Shown here: in pieces, positions 24,832 to 33,883 of the stretch | Layout of the letters: each line of letters opens with the position of its first letter | Numbering within the stretch: position 1 is the stretch's first letter | From: JBIYSM02 sp044759095 | Lineage (GTDB): Bacteria > Bacillota > Bacilli > Brevibacillales > Brevibacillaceae | NCBI RefSeq assembly: GCF_044759095.2 | Contig: NZ_JBIYSM020000003.1 | Span: 62,001-126,000 of the forward strand | Reading direction: 5' to 3' | Length of the DNA: 64,000 nucleotides | The notes under the pieces: generated by a model | The model's input: the letters and a program-made list of their open reading frames with translations, nothing else | Databases searched by the model: none | What the model was told of the DNA's origin: nothing | Position numbers and translations under genes: made by a program

Positions 24832-27087
24832 ATGTTGCAACTCGCGACCCGAACTACTTTTTTACGCGATGAGTTTATGAATCAGTATCCTGATTTTCCG
24901 CCACATATGAATCCATTGGGGCAGTTCGTATACTATCGCACATACTCCCGTTATCTGCCTGAAAAAGGACGACGGGAAACCTGGAAAGAAACCTGCCGTC
25001 GCGCAGTAGATTTCAACATTAAGTTGGCTTACCAGCACATGGAGAAGATCGGTCTGAGACCGGATTTGGACGAATTGACGAAAGAAGCAGAAGGCCTGTT
25101 TGACAACATGTTTAACCTGCGTCAGTTTCTGTCCGGCCGGACGTTGTGGGTTGGCGGCGCAGAGAACGGCGTTGCGGACAAATATCCGCTGGCCAACTTT
25201 AACTGCTCCTTCCTCAACATTACTTCGTGGGACGATTTGGGCGATCTTTTCTACATGCTTCTCGTGGGCACAGGCGTGGGTTTCAAGTGCACCAAAGAAA
25301 TGGCCAAAGGACTGTCACCGATCCGCACCAATGTGACACTTCTCTCGTCCGAATACAAGCCGTTGCCGAAGCATCAGCGCCTGGAGCGTTCCGAGCTGAA
25401 AGTACTGGAAAACGGATTCGCCAAAATCTATGTAGGGGACAGCAAAGAGGGCTGGGTTGAATCGCTGCGCCTCTATCTGCAGATCCTGACGCAAAAAGAG
25501 TACGAGCACATCCACACCGTGAAAATCTCCTACAACAGCGTGCGTCCCAAAGGAGAGAGACTGAAAACGTTCGGCGGCACCGCCAGCGGACATGAGCCTC
25601 TCCGCGAGATGTTCGAGGGAATCGACAAGGTGCTGAAAAACCAGATTGATCCGTATCTCGCGCCGATTGAGACGGACGCGAATGGGTACGGACGGGTTCG
25701 CCCGATTCACATCCTGGACATCGGAAACCTGATCGGGGCCAACGTCGTTGTTGGCGGGGTGCGCCGGACAGCGGAAATTTTTCTCTTTGACGCTGACGAC
25801 TATGAGTGCATGCTTGCCAAATACGGCATTAATGGCTTTTGGTCGGATCAGCAACTGGCCCACCACAAAAAAGTGGGCGAGCTTCTGGGAGACCGGAAAC
25901 CGGCCTGGTTCGACACGATCCAAAAAGTAGGGGACGGCCGATTCGGTCTGGATCACCGGCGCATGTCCAACAACTCGATTGCCTTTACGAAAAAGCCTTC
26001 CCGGGAATTCCTGCACTTGGTCTTTACCATGATGCAGCTGGAAGGGGAACCGGGCTTCATCAACCTGGAAGAAGCGAATCGCCGCCGCCCCAATGCGGAA
26101 GGGCTCAATCCCTGCGCGGAGATTCTCCTCGATTCCTATGGCGTTTGCAACTTGACGACGGTCAACCTCGTTCAGTTTGTAAAGACAAGTCCGGACGGCT
26201 CCAAGTACCTGGATGTGGACGGCCTTTTGGATGCGCAGCGGAAATCGGCACGCGCAGGCCTGCGCATGACACTGGTCACACTGGAGCTGCCTCACTGGGA
26301 CGTGGTTCAGCAGCGCGACAGATTGCTGGGGACGTCTCTTACCGGCGTCAAGGACGCACTGGCCGCGCTCAATTACACGGAGGAGCAGGAAGTGGAGCTG
26401 CTTTCCCTGCTCGGCAAGACTGCCCGCGAGGAAGCGGACCGCTACGCGTACCAGCTGCGAGTGAACGCTCCGCTGCTCGTGACCACGGTGAAACCGGAGG
26501 GAACGCTCTCTCAAGTGGCAGGCGGCGTTTCCAGCGGGCTGCACTGGTCTCATTCGCCGTACTACATCCGCCGCATCCGCATCAATGCCGCCGACCCATT
26601 GGCAAAAGCGGTACAAGCTTTGGGCTGGACGGTTCATCCGGAGGTAGGTACCCCCGGCGATACCCACGAGGAGCGAATGGCCAATGCGCGAACGCTCGTG
26701 ATCGACTTTCCGGTTGCTTCCGGCGCCAAGGAAACCAAGAACGAAGTCAACGCCAAACGTCAGTTTGAAACGTATTTCCGCTTCCAAAAAGAATACACGG
26801 AGCACAATTCCTCCAACACGATTACCGTTCGTCCCAACGAATGGGATGAGGTGGAGTCCATCGTCTACGAGGGATGGGACAATTTCGTCGGCGTCTCGTT
26901 CCTGCAATTGGACGGCGGAACCTATCAGCTGGCACCGTACGAAGCGTGCACCAAAGAGCAGTACGAAGCCCTGAAAGCCTCAATGAAGCCGTTTGATCCG
27001 GCGATCCTCCAGCAGTTTGAAAAAGGGGAGGACGCTGATTTGGAGACAGCTGATGCGTGCGAGGCGGGAGTGTGCCCGATACGATAA
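24832..27087 (+). CDS. nrdJ: Adenosylcobalamin-dependent ribonucleoside-triphosphate reductase (class II)
   Basis: The start chosen is ATG 24832 after AAAGGAGGG; 751 residues, the size of the monomeric Lactobacillus-type RTPR. Diagnostic segments: ANFNCSFLNI, LDIGNLIGANVVVGGVRRTAEIFLF, NPCAEILLDSYGVCNLTTVN with the radical-site Cys, and VTTVKPEGTLSQVAGGVSSGLH. The C-terminus CEAGVC carries the redox pair (two Cys, four residues apart). It reduces ribonucleotides using coenzyme B12 and needs no oxygen. The paired NrdR boxes upstream imply repression by NrdR when dATP is high. No cobalamin riboswitch is seen in the leader. Confidence 0.95.
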   Translation: MLQLATRTTFLRDEFMNQYPDFPPHMNPLGQFVYYRTYSRYLPEKGRRETWKETCRRAVDFNIKLAYQHMEKIGLRPDLDELTKEAEGLFDNMFNLRQFLSGRTLWVGGAENGVADKYPLANFNCSFLNITSWDDLGDLFYMLLVGTGVGFKCTKEMAKGLSPIRTNVTLLSSEYKPLPKHQRLERSELKVLENGFAKIYVGDSKEGWVESLRLYLQILTQKEYEHIHTVKISYNSVRPKGERLKTFGGTASGHEPLREMFEGIDKVLKNQIDPYLAPIETDANGYGRVRPIHILDIGNLIGANVVVGGVRRTAEIFLFDADDYECMLAKYGINGFWSDQQLAHHKKVGELLGDRKPAWFDTIQKVGDGRFGLDHRRMSNNSIAFTKKPSREFLHLVFTMMQLEGEPGFINLEEANRRRPNAEGLNPCAEILLDSYGVCNLTTVNLVQFVKTSPDGSKYLDVDGLLDAQRKSARAGLRMTLVTLELPHWDVVQQRDRLLGTSLTGVKDALAALNYTEEQEVELLSLLGKTAREEADRYAYQLRVNAPLLVTTVKPEGTLSQVAGGVSSGLHWSHSPYYIRRIRINAADPLAKAVQALGWTVHPEVGTPGDTHEERMANARTLVIDFPVASGAKETKNEVNAKRQFETYFRFQKEYTEHNSSNTITVRPNEWDEVESIVYEGWDNFVGVSFLQLDGGTYQLAPYEACTKEQYEALKASMKPFDPAILQQFEKGEDADLETADACEAGVCPIR

Positions 27088-27088
27088 G

Positions 27089-27124
27089 AAAAAGGACGGA
27101 GCCATTTGTGCCCCGTCCTTTTTC
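27089..27124. terminator. Bidirectional terminator between nrdJ and the NUDIX gene
   Basis: AAAGGACGG and CCGTCCTTT form the stem, with T-rich tails on both strands. It serves the convergent genes on either side. Confidence 0.85.
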
Positions 27125-27129
27125 GTTCG

Positions 27130-27882
27130 CTACAATCGTTCCAGCATGTGGCTGGGGTTCACCCGATACGCTTCATAGTAGACTGATCCTCCCTTGATTG
27201 CATCCAACGCACGCGTAAGAAAATGTGATCTCGTGAAGTAGGTTGCGGCATTGCCAGAATCCAACTTTACAAAGCGAACTTCTTTCGTCTCATCAGACGT
27301 AGTAAGCTGGCCGCTGATTGCCACTCCATAATAACCAATGGCAACAATGCCGCTGCTCACGTTGTGGTATACACCCGTCAGGCCGTGTAGTTCGACTTCA
27401 ATTCCCGTCTCCTCTTTAATTTCCCTTTTTAGCGCCTCAGTCAGTGTCTCATTCGCTTCTACTTGTCCTCCCGGAAGCTCCCAGGTATCGGAACGATGAT
27501 AGGTTTTTACAATCAACACTTCTCCGGCATGATTGGTGATATAGCCAAATACGGCTACGATATGTTTGGGGGGATGATACAAGCCTGTTGGTTCAAGAAA
27601 ATCTTGTTTGCTCTCTACATACAGCTGTCCCATCTCCTTGCGCTTTTCTTGGGCAAGCCGATGAAGTTCGTCGTTTCGGACCGCTTCTTCAATCCTGATG
27701 TACTCGTCATAGCTGGTGTATTCCCATATGGCAATTACTTCGTTCTTCTCTTCCGTTACCCAGCGTCCCACCAGCCTGGCGCCGTGCTTCCGTTGGTTCG
27801 GAAGCAGGTAGGTATGAAAGAACCGATTAAACTCGTCAAACTTTTCTGGAATCAGCTTGTATACCTTTCTCCGATAGATCAT
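27130..27882 (-). CDS. NIPSNAP-like plus NUDIX hydrolase fusion protein
   Basis: The start chosen is ATG 27882, six bases after GGAGGGG; 250 residues. The first 100 residues (MIYRRKVYKLIPEKFDEFNRFF, GARLVGRWVTEEKNEVIAIWEYTSYDEY) resemble a NIPSNAP/dimeric alpha-beta barrel domain. Residues about 110-240 are a NUDIX domain with a complete box, GGQVEANETLTEALKREIKEETG. NUDIX enzymes cleave nucleoside diphosphate derivatives. The NIPSNAP part may mediate dimerisation or bind a small ligand. Substrate unknown; the fusion is uncommon to my knowledge. Confidence 0.85.
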   Translation of the reverse strand: MIYRRKVYKLIPEKFDEFNRFFHTYLLPNQRKHGARLVGRWVTEEKNEVIAIWEYTSYDEYIRIEEAVRNDELHRLAQEKRKEMGQLYVESKQDFLEPTGLYHPPKHIVAVFGYITNHAGEVLIVKTYHRSDTWELPGGQVEANETLTEALKREIKEETGIEVELHGLTGVYHNVSSGIVAIGYYGVAISGQLTTSDETKEVRFVKLDSGNAATYFTRSHFLTRALDAIKGGSVYYEAYRVNPSHMLERL

Positions 27883-27966
27883 GATTCTCCCCTCCAGTCG
27901 TACTTTCCAGATACGGTACATTTTTCTTTGCTATGATACAATGATTTCAGAGAAAGGAGCGATACC

Positions 27967-28422
27967 GTGAGCACACCAACGATTTATTCCACCCAGATCC
28001 GGGTCAGGTACAGCGAGACCGACCAGATGGGCGTCGTGTATCACGCCAACTACCTCAACTGGTTTGAGGTAGGGAGGACTGAGTTTTTCCGGCAAGCAGG
28101 CTTTCGCTACAGAGATTTGGAGAAAAAAGGCATCCTCCTTCCCGTGGCAGAGGCAAACGTCTCGTTCAAACAGCCTGCCTTGTACGATGACCTGGTGGAC
28201 ATTCGCACCTGGATCGCGGATATCACGCCGGTTCGCCTGACGTACGCCTATGAGGTGTACCGTGTGGCAGACGAACAACTGCTGGTTTTTGGAAGAACCA
28301 TGCACGTGTTTACCAACGCAGCATTAAAACCGATCCGCTTGTCCCGGCTGGAGCCGGAAATATACGCCTGGCTGGAAGCCCAAAGTTCGACGCAGAATCG
28401 CCACGATGAGGGGAGTGAGTAG
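27967..28422 (+). CDS. Acyl-CoA thioesterase, 4HBT/YbgC family
   Basis: The GTG start follows AAAGGAG; 151 residues. The hotdog-fold signature RYSETDQMGVVYHANYLNWFEVGRTEFFR includes the catalytic Asp of the 4-hydroxybenzoyl-CoA thioesterase/YbgC family. It hydrolyses short or medium acyl-CoA thioesters; the acyl preference is not visible. It is followed after one base by fxsA, with which it is probably co-translated. Confidence 0.88.
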   Translation: MSTPTIYSTQIRVRYSETDQMGVVYHANYLNWFEVGRTEFFRQAGFRYRDLEKKGILLPVAEANVSFKQPALYDDLVDIRTWIADITPVRLTYAYEVYRVADEQLLVFGRTMHVFTNAALKPIRLSRLEPEIYAWLEAQSSTQNRHDEGSE

Positions 28423-28423
28423 C

Positions 28424-28819
28424 GTGTTCCGCATTCTCGTGATCTTGTTTATCGTGATCCCCGCCGTTGAACTGTGGGGACTCATTTCGATCGGAAAAGT
28501 GATCGGCGGTTGGAATACCGTAGCTTTGGTGATCTTGAGCGGCTTGATTGGCGCCTGGCTGGCCAAACAGCAGGGGCTGCAGGTCCTTCGTCTGCTGCAG
28601 GTCCAGCTTTCCCGCGGCCAGATGCCGACCGACGCACTGATCGATGGCGCGCTGGTGCTGGTGGGCGCCGTACTGCTCTTGACGCCCGGGTTTATCACCG
28701 ACCTGACCGGGTTTCTGATGCTGATTCCCTACACCCGGATGATCATCCGTCACTTCCTGAAAAAATGGCTCTGGTCGATGATTTCGTCCGGGCGTATCCA
28801 GATCTTTTTCCGGCGTTAG
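28424..28819 (+). CDS. fxsA: FxsA family membrane protein
   Basis: The start chosen is GTG 28424, after an AGGGGAGTGAG site located in the end of the thioesterase gene; 131 residues. It shows the FxsA layout: FRILVILFIVIPAVELWGLISIGKVIGGWNTVALVILSGLIGAWLAKQQG, a cytoplasmic linker, then LIDGALVLVGAVLLLTPGFITDLTGFLMLIP. FxsA is named for suppressing F-plasmid exclusion of phage T7 in E. coli. In Bacillus the homologue ytzA lies at this place between pyk and citZ. Confidence 0.9.
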   Translation: MFRILVILFIVIPAVELWGLISIGKVIGGWNTVALVILSGLIGAWLAKQQGLQVLRLLQVQLSRGQMPTDALIDGALVLVGAVLLLTPGFITDLTGFLMLIPYTRMIIRHFLKKWLWSMISSGRIQIFFRR

Positions 28820-29967
28820 GCCTCCCTGCCCCTGATGTATTTCCAGACGTCCTCAAACACATTGGCCTTCACCAGGGCATTGATAATGACGAGTGTCACC
28901 GGACCGACAATCAATCCGAGGAAGCCGAACAGCTGAAGCCCCACAAACAGGGCTACCAGCGTCAGCAGCGGATCCAGACCCACGTTTTCCGCCACCACTT
29001 TCGGTTCCATGATCTGACGAAAGATGATGACGATGCCGTACAAAATGGACAAACCGATCACCAGGCTGTAGTTGCCCTTGAAAAACGAATAGATGATCCA
29101 GGGGATGAAAACCGTTCCGGTTCCCAGATACGGCAGCAGGTCAACCAGTCCGGTGATGAGGCCGATCGTCACGGCATACTCCACGCGAAGGATCAAAAGA
29201 CCGACGATGACGATGGCAGCGGTCAGCGAGATCAACGTGAGCTGAGCCTTGACAAAGCCGAACAGGGCGTTTCGCAGGTCGATCAGAATGGTGTCCATTC
29301 GACTGTTGACACCCCGGGGCAGCACCCGGCGCAGACGAGTCTCCCAGAGGTAGAAGTCTTTGGAGATAAAGAATGCGCCCAAGAGGGAGATCACCAGTAC
29401 CGTGGCCAGATTCGGCAGAGAGATGAGTATGTTTTTGATCCCTTCCAAAAAGCCGAGAACCAGATTTTGTCCCGCTTGTGTGATGCTTGTAATGCCTTTT
29501 CCCACCGTATCGTTGATTTTGTCCTGATAGTTGGAATCCAGTTGGGTATAGAAGAGCTCAATCTGATTGTACAGCCCCAGCAGGAAATCCTGAGAAATGG
29601 TTCGCTGCAGATAGCTGGCCAATTCTGCCATAAATACAGGCAATCTGGTTATCAATTCTCCGATTTCGATGACGGTTGAGGCAACGATCAACGTAACCAA
29701 TCCCCCGGAAAAGGCGAGCAAGGCGATCAACGCGATGGTGACCGATAGCCAGCGCGGGATTTTTGACTTTTCGGAGAGATAGGTAACCGGCCGGTTGATC
29801 ATGAGGGCGATGAGTAAGGAGATAAAAAATGGGTAAAGTAAAGGTGTTGCAAAGAGAAACAAGCGGTAGGCCAAATACAGGAGCAGACAGACCCAGATAA
29901 AACGGGCCACTCTCAACAAAACCGATACAATCTGGAACAGCCGTTCAACCCAGTTTTCCCTGTTCAC
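28816..29967 (-). CDS. ytvI: Sporulation membrane protein YtvI (AI-2E transporter family)
   Basis: The minus-strand GTG start follows GAAAGGAGAGC; 383 residues, near B. subtilis YtvI (about 371). It has the AI-2E/PerM exporter pattern: paired N-terminal helices, a long soluble loop, then several C-terminal helices including LITGLVDLLPYLGTGTVFIPWIIYSFFKGNYSL and DPLLTLVALFVGLQLFGFLGLIVGPVTLVI. YtvI is induced in sporulation; its cargo is unknown. The 3' end overlaps fxsA by four bases on the opposite strand with no terminator, so mutual antisense transcription is likely. Confidence 0.9.
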   Translation of the reverse strand: MNRENWVERLFQIVSVLLRVARFIWVCLLLYLAYRLFLFATPLLYPFFISLLIALMINRPVTYLSEKSKIPRWLSVTIALIALLAFSGGLVTLIVASTVIEIGELITRLPVFMAELASYLQRTISQDFLLGLYNQIELFYTQLDSNYQDKINDTVGKGITSITQAGQNLVLGFLEGIKNILISLPNLATVLVISLLGAFFISKDFYLWETRLRRVLPRGVNSRMDTILIDLRNALFGFVKAQLTLISLTAAIVIVGLLILRVEYAVTIGLITGLVDLLPYLGTGTVFIPWIIYSFFKGNYSLVIGLSILYGIVIIFRQIMEPKVVAENVGLDPLLTLVALFVGLQLFGFLGLIVGPVTLVIINALVKANVFEDVWKYIRGREA

Positions 29968-30329
29968 ATCGGCTCTCCTTTCTTTTTTTGCGAGTGATCG
30001 GGCAAGAAAAAAACTGATTTGTAACTATTATGCAGTATGGTAACGATACCTAGCAAGTTTCACCAGAAGAAATACCTTTTCACTGTATGCACTTTTTTTC
30101 ATTCACAAATTCTCAATAATCTTTTATAATTGTTGTCGAAATATGGTTCCTTTCTTTTTATTGCCATCGCAAGGTGAAACCCCCTGGTTCCTTCCTCTTT
30201 CCTTTTGCTGAAGGGCGAATGTTTGTTCAGAACGCCTTTAATGGCACTCACTTTTTTTTGGAGGATGGTAGTAAAAAGAAAGACTGCCGCCACAATTTCA
30301 TAGAGACTACGTGAAAAGGAGAGAGTTTC
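29968..30329. other. Intergenic region between ytvI and citZ
   Basis: These 362 bases hold the citZ promoter at 30102-30130 and a transcribed leader of about 190 bases. Within the leader AAGGGCG and CGCCTTT (about 30210-30240) can form a hairpin. No reading frame with a ribosome site is seen. CcpA or CcpC sites known from B. subtilis citZ could not be identified with confidence. Confidence 0.5.
30102..30130 (+). promoter_or_regulatory. Promoter of the citZ-icd-mdh operon
   Basis: TTCACA and a perfect TATAAT are 17 bases apart. The start of transcription would be about 190 bases upstream of the citZ start codon. Confidence 0.75.
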
Positions 30330-31442
30330 ATGACTGCTACTCGCGGACTGGAAGGCGTTGTTGCCGCTCAATCGTCGATCTGTTCGATCGTGGACGGCGT
30401 TCTTTGCTACGGCGGAATCAACATCGATGAATTGGCTGAAAACGCTACCTTTGAAGAAGTGGTATACCTACTCTGGCATGGAGCGCTACCGAAGCGCGAT
30501 CAGCTGGAAGCCCTGAAAAAACAACTGGGTGAAAACGCAGCAGTACCAAAAGAAGTAATCGACAGTATTCGAAGCTACCCGCAAGGCGTGCACCCGATGG
30601 CGGCTTTACGTACAGCTGTCTCTTCGTTAGCGCTCTACGATGCGGAGGCGCAAGACATGTCTCCGGAAGCAAACTACCGCAAATCGGTTCGTCTGATGGC
30701 GCAAACCCCTACGCTGGTGGCGGCTTTTGCCCGTATCCGCAAAGGTCTTGAGCCGGTTGCACCCAATCCGTCTTACAGCATTGCGAAGAACTTCCTGTAC
30801 ATGCTGACCGGTCAAGAGCCGACAGAAACGGCTGTAAAAGCGTTTGACGTTGCCTTGATCCTCCATGCTGACCATGAGTTCAACGCGTCCACCTTTGCTG
30901 CACGCGTAACGGTGGCAACCCTCACAGACATTTACTCCGGCATCGTCTCCGCCATCGGAACGCTGAAAGGACCTCTGCACGGCGGGGCGAATGAAGCGGT
31001 GGCATCCATGCTGCAGGAAATCGGCTCCATGGAAAATGTCGTGCCGTACATTCGCAAAAAGTTGGACAACAAGGAAAAAATCATGGGCTTTGGACACCGC
31101 GTATACAAAGACGGCGACCCGCGTGCCAAGTGGCTCCGTCAAATGTCCAAGGAACTGACTGCCCAAATCGGACGCCCTGAGCTGTATGAGATGTCCGTGA
31201 AAATCGAGGAAATGGTTACAGGTGAAAAAGGATTGAAGCCGAACGTCGACTTCTACTCCGCATCCGTTTACATCGCGCTGGGATTGGAAAGCGACCTGTT
31301 CACGCCGATCTTCGCGATCAGCCGGATGTCCGGTTGGACAGCGCACATTATGGAGCAGTACGAAAACAACCGTCTGATCCGTCCGCGCGCAGACTACATC
31401 GGACCCGTCAACCAACACTACGTGCCGATCGACCGACGTTAA
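30330..31442 (+). CDS. citZ: Citrate synthase
   Basis: The 370-residue enzyme has the short Gram-positive type of citrate synthase. Conserved regions: VDGVLCYGGINIDELAENATFEEVVYLLWHG, HADHEFNASTFAARV with the catalytic His, GPLHGGANEAVASMLQEIG, and GFGHRVYKDGDPRAKWL. The catalytic Asp lies in NVDFYSASVYIALGL. It condenses oxaloacetate and acetyl-CoA to citrate. The ATG follows AAAAGGAGAG. It heads the conserved citZ-icd-mdh order of Bacillus. Confidence 0.97.
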   Translation: MTATRGLEGVVAAQSSICSIVDGVLCYGGINIDELAENATFEEVVYLLWHGALPKRDQLEALKKQLGENAAVPKEVIDSIRSYPQGVHPMAALRTAVSSLALYDAEAQDMSPEANYRKSVRLMAQTPTLVAAFARIRKGLEPVAPNPSYSIAKNFLYMLTGQEPTETAVKAFDVALILHADHEFNASTFAARVTVATLTDIYSGIVSAIGTLKGPLHGGANEAVASMLQEIGSMENVVPYIRKKLDNKEKIMGFGHRVYKDGDPRAKWLRQMSKELTAQIGRPELYEMSVKIEEMVTGEKGLKPNVDFYSASVYIALGLESDLFTPIFAISRMSGWTAHIMEQYENNRLIRPRADYIGPVNQHYVPIDRR

Positions 31443-31465
31443 ACCTTCAGTATATCTGAACGGTT

Positions 31466-31494
31466 GAGAACTACCACGCCATGTGGTAGTTCTC
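31466..31494 (+). other. Intercistronic hairpin between citZ and icd
   Basis: The perfect 12-base arms GAGAACTACCAC and GTGGTAGTTCTC surround a five-base loop. There is no T-run afterwards, so this is not a usual terminator. It may protect the citZ 3' end or guide RNA processing, giving different citZ and icd levels. Confidence 0.65.
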
Positions 31495-31552
31495 GTACGT
31501 CTGGAAATATTACCTGAAAGTTTTTTCCAACTATTTTTCTGGAGGGATTCTT

Positions 31553-32836
31553 GTGTTCAAAACCTTGACGCAGCCTGCTGCCGGGCAAAAAATTACGGTT
31601 GATAACGGCAAATTGATTGTTCCAAACAATCCGATTATCCCTTTCATCGAGGGCGACGGGACCGGCCCTGACATCTGGAACGCTTCCGTTCGCGTGCTGG
31701 ATGCGGCAGTCGAAAAGGCCTATAAAGGCGAGAAGAAAATCGCCTGGTTCGAAGTATACGCAGGGGAAAAAGCGTTCAACAAATTCGGTGAATGGCTCCC
31801 GGAAGATACGCTGACAGCAGTTCGCGAGTACCTGATCGCGATCAAAGGTCCTCTGACCACTCCGGTAGGCGGCGGCATCCGCTCCATCAACGTGGCGCTG
31901 CGCCAGGAGCTTGACCTGTACGCGTGTGTTCGTCCGGTTCAATATTTCGACGGTGTTCCTTCTCCGGTGAAACATCCTGAATTGACTGACATGGTCATTT
32001 TCCGCGAGAACACCGAGGACATCTACGCTGGCGTAGAGTGGGCGGAAGGCACTCCGGAAGTAAAGAAAGTAATCGAATTCCTGCAAAAAGAGATGGGCGT
32101 GAAAAAAATCCGCTTCCCTGAGACTTCCGGTATCGGTATCAAGCCGGTATCCAAGGAAGGTACGGAGCGCCTCGTCCGCGCGGCGATCAACTACGCAATC
32201 AACAACAAGCGCAAATCCGTCACGCTGGTGCACAAAGGCAACATCATGAAGTTTACGGAAGGCGCGTTCAAAAACTGGGGCTACGCCGTAGCCGAAGCAG
32301 AATTCGGCGACAAGGTGTTCACGTGGGCACAGTACGATCGCATCAAGGCTGAAGGCGGAGACGCTGACAAAGCGCAAAAAGAGGCTGAAGCTGCTGGCAA
32401 GATCATCGTGAAAGACGTGATCGCTGACGCGTTCCTGCAGCAAATCCTCACTCGTCCGGCTGAGTACGACGTCGTGGCTACACTGAACCTGAACGGCGAC
32501 TACATTTCCGACGCGCTTGCTGCACAGGTAGGCGGTATCGGTATCGCGCCGGGAGCGAACATCAACTACCTGACGGGTCATGCGGTATTTGAAGCCACTC
32601 ACGGTACAGCACCGAAATACGCAGGTCTTGACAAGGTGAACCCGTCTTCCGTGATCCTGTCCGGCGAAATGATGCTCCGTCACCTGGGCTGGAACGAAGC
32701 GGCTGACCTGATCATCAACTCCATGGAAAAAACCATCTCCGCGAAGACTGTCACCTACGACTTCGCCCGTCTGATGGAAGGGGCAACTGAGCTGAAGTGC
32801 TCTGAGTTTGCTGACGCATTGATCAAAAACATGTAA
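31553..32836 (+). CDS. icd: Isocitrate dehydrogenase, NADP-dependent
   Basis: The GTG start follows TGGAGGGATTC; 427 residues, as in Bacillus CitC/Icd. Motifs include FIEGDGTGPDIWNASVRVLDAA, GPLTTPVGGGIRSINVALRQELDLYACVRPV (with the phosphate-loop Ser region), VIFRENTEDIYAGVEW, and the cofactor region ATHGTAPKYAGLDKVNPSSVILSGEMML. It oxidises isocitrate to 2-oxoglutarate with NADP+. The ten-residue region around 270 (EGGDADKAQKEAEAAGK) is the Bacillus-type insert. It is followed by mdh after 41 bases. Confidence 0.96.
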   Translation: MFKTLTQPAAGQKITVDNGKLIVPNNPIIPFIEGDGTGPDIWNASVRVLDAAVEKAYKGEKKIAWFEVYAGEKAFNKFGEWLPEDTLTAVREYLIAIKGPLTTPVGGGIRSINVALRQELDLYACVRPVQYFDGVPSPVKHPELTDMVIFRENTEDIYAGVEWAEGTPEVKKVIEFLQKEMGVKKIRFPETSGIGIKPVSKEGTERLVRAAINYAINNKRKSVTLVHKGNIMKFTEGAFKNWGYAVAEAEFGDKVFTWAQYDRIKAEGGDADKAQKEAEAAGKIIVKDVIADAFLQQILTRPAEYDVVATLNLNGDYISDALAAQVGGIGIAPGANINYLTGHAVFEATHGTAPKYAGLDKVNPSSVILSGEMMLRHLGWNEAADLIINSMEKTISAKTVTYDFARLMEGATELKCSEFADALIKNM

Positions 32837-32877
32837 AATACGTCTGAACAAACCTACTTTACGGAGGGGACACAACA

Positions 32878-33816
32878 ATGGCATTCCAACGCAAAAAAAT
32901 CGCTGTAATCGGTAGTGGTTTCACAGGGGCGACAACAGCCTTCATCCTGGCGCAAAAAGAGCTGGGTGACGTCGTTCTCGTTGATATCCCGCAGCTGGAA
33001 AATCCGACAAAGGGCAAAGCACTTGACATGATGGAATCTTCTCCAGTGCTTGGCTTTGACTCCAACATCACCGGTACCGCCAACTACGCGGAAATCAAGG
33101 ACGCGGATCTGGTGATTATCACGGCTGGGATCGCCCGCAAGCCTGGCATGTCCCGTGACGATCTGGTCAACACCAACGCAGGCATCATGCGTTCCGTGGC
33201 GGAGCAGGTGAAAACCTATGCGCCTAACTCCATCGTACTGGTGCTGTCCAACCCGGTTGACGCGATGACGTACACCTTCTTCAAAACATCCGGATTCCCG
33301 AAAGAGCGCGTCATCGGCCAATCCGGCGTACTCGATACCGCTCGATTCCGCACCTTCGTGGCAATGGAGCTGAATGTTTCCGTAGAAGACGTAACCGGCT
33401 TCGTATTGGGTGGTCACGGCGATGACATGGTACCGCTTGTGCGCTACTCCTACGCTGGCGGCATTCCGCTGGAAACCCTGATCCCGAAAGACCGTTTGGA
33501 TGCCATTGTAGAGCGTACCCGCAAAGGCGGCGGCGAAATCGTAAACCTGCTCGGCAACGGTTCTGCCTACTACGCTCCGGCTGCGTCCCTGGTGCAGATG
33601 GCGGAAGCGATCCTGAAAGACAAGAAGCGTATCCTGCCTTCCATTGCGTACCTCGAAGGTGAATACGGCTACAATGATCTCTACCTCGGCGTACCGACTC
33701 TCTTGGGCGGCAACGGTATTGAGAAAGTGATTGAGCTGGAACTGACCGCCGAGGAGAAAGCGGCTCTCGACAAGTCTGCTGAATCCGTTCGCAACGTCAT
33801 GAAAGTGCTGGCATAA
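32878..33816 (+). CDS. mdh: Malate dehydrogenase
   Basis: The 312-residue protein is the LDH-like bacterial Mdh. The Rossmann motif is IAVIGSGFTGATTAFILA and the catalytic region GGHGDDMVPLVRYSYAGG contains the active His. Substrate-binding Arg residues occur in ITAGIARKPGMSRDDLV. It oxidises malate to oxaloacetate with NAD+, completing the citrate synthase cycle with citZ. The ATG follows CGGAGGGGAC. Confidence 0.97.
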   Translation: MAFQRKKIAVIGSGFTGATTAFILAQKELGDVVLVDIPQLENPTKGKALDMMESSPVLGFDSNITGTANYAEIKDADLVIITAGIARKPGMSRDDLVNTNAGIMRSVAEQVKTYAPNSIVLVLSNPVDAMTYTFFKTSGFPKERVIGQSGVLDTARFRTFVAMELNVSVEDVTGFVLGGHGDDMVPLVRYSYAGGIPLETLIPKDRLDAIVERTRKGGGEIVNLLGNGSAYYAPAASLVQMAEAILKDKKRILPSIAYLEGEYGYNDLYLGVPTLLGGNGIEKVIELELTAEEKAALDKSAESVRNVMKVLA

Positions 33817-33830
33817 GGAAAGACTGTGAA

Positions 33831-33866
33831 AAAGACGTCTCTTAAAAAAAGAGACGTCTTTTTCTC
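33831..33866 (+). terminator. Terminator of the citZ-icd-mdh operon
   Basis: AAAGACGTCTCTT and AAGAGACGTCTTT form a long perfect stem followed by TTTCTCTT. Confidence 0.9.
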
Positions 33867-33883
33867 TTCTGCCCCCCTCCATC

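Noticed and set aside
25315..26907. A 530-codon open frame antisense to nrdJ
   Set aside because: Shadow of the reductase gene; low-complexity composition and no known motif.
28474..29679. A 401-codon plus-strand frame across fxsA and ytvI
   Set aside because: It lies antisense to ytvI and is rich in Asp/Gln/His runs typical of shadow frames.
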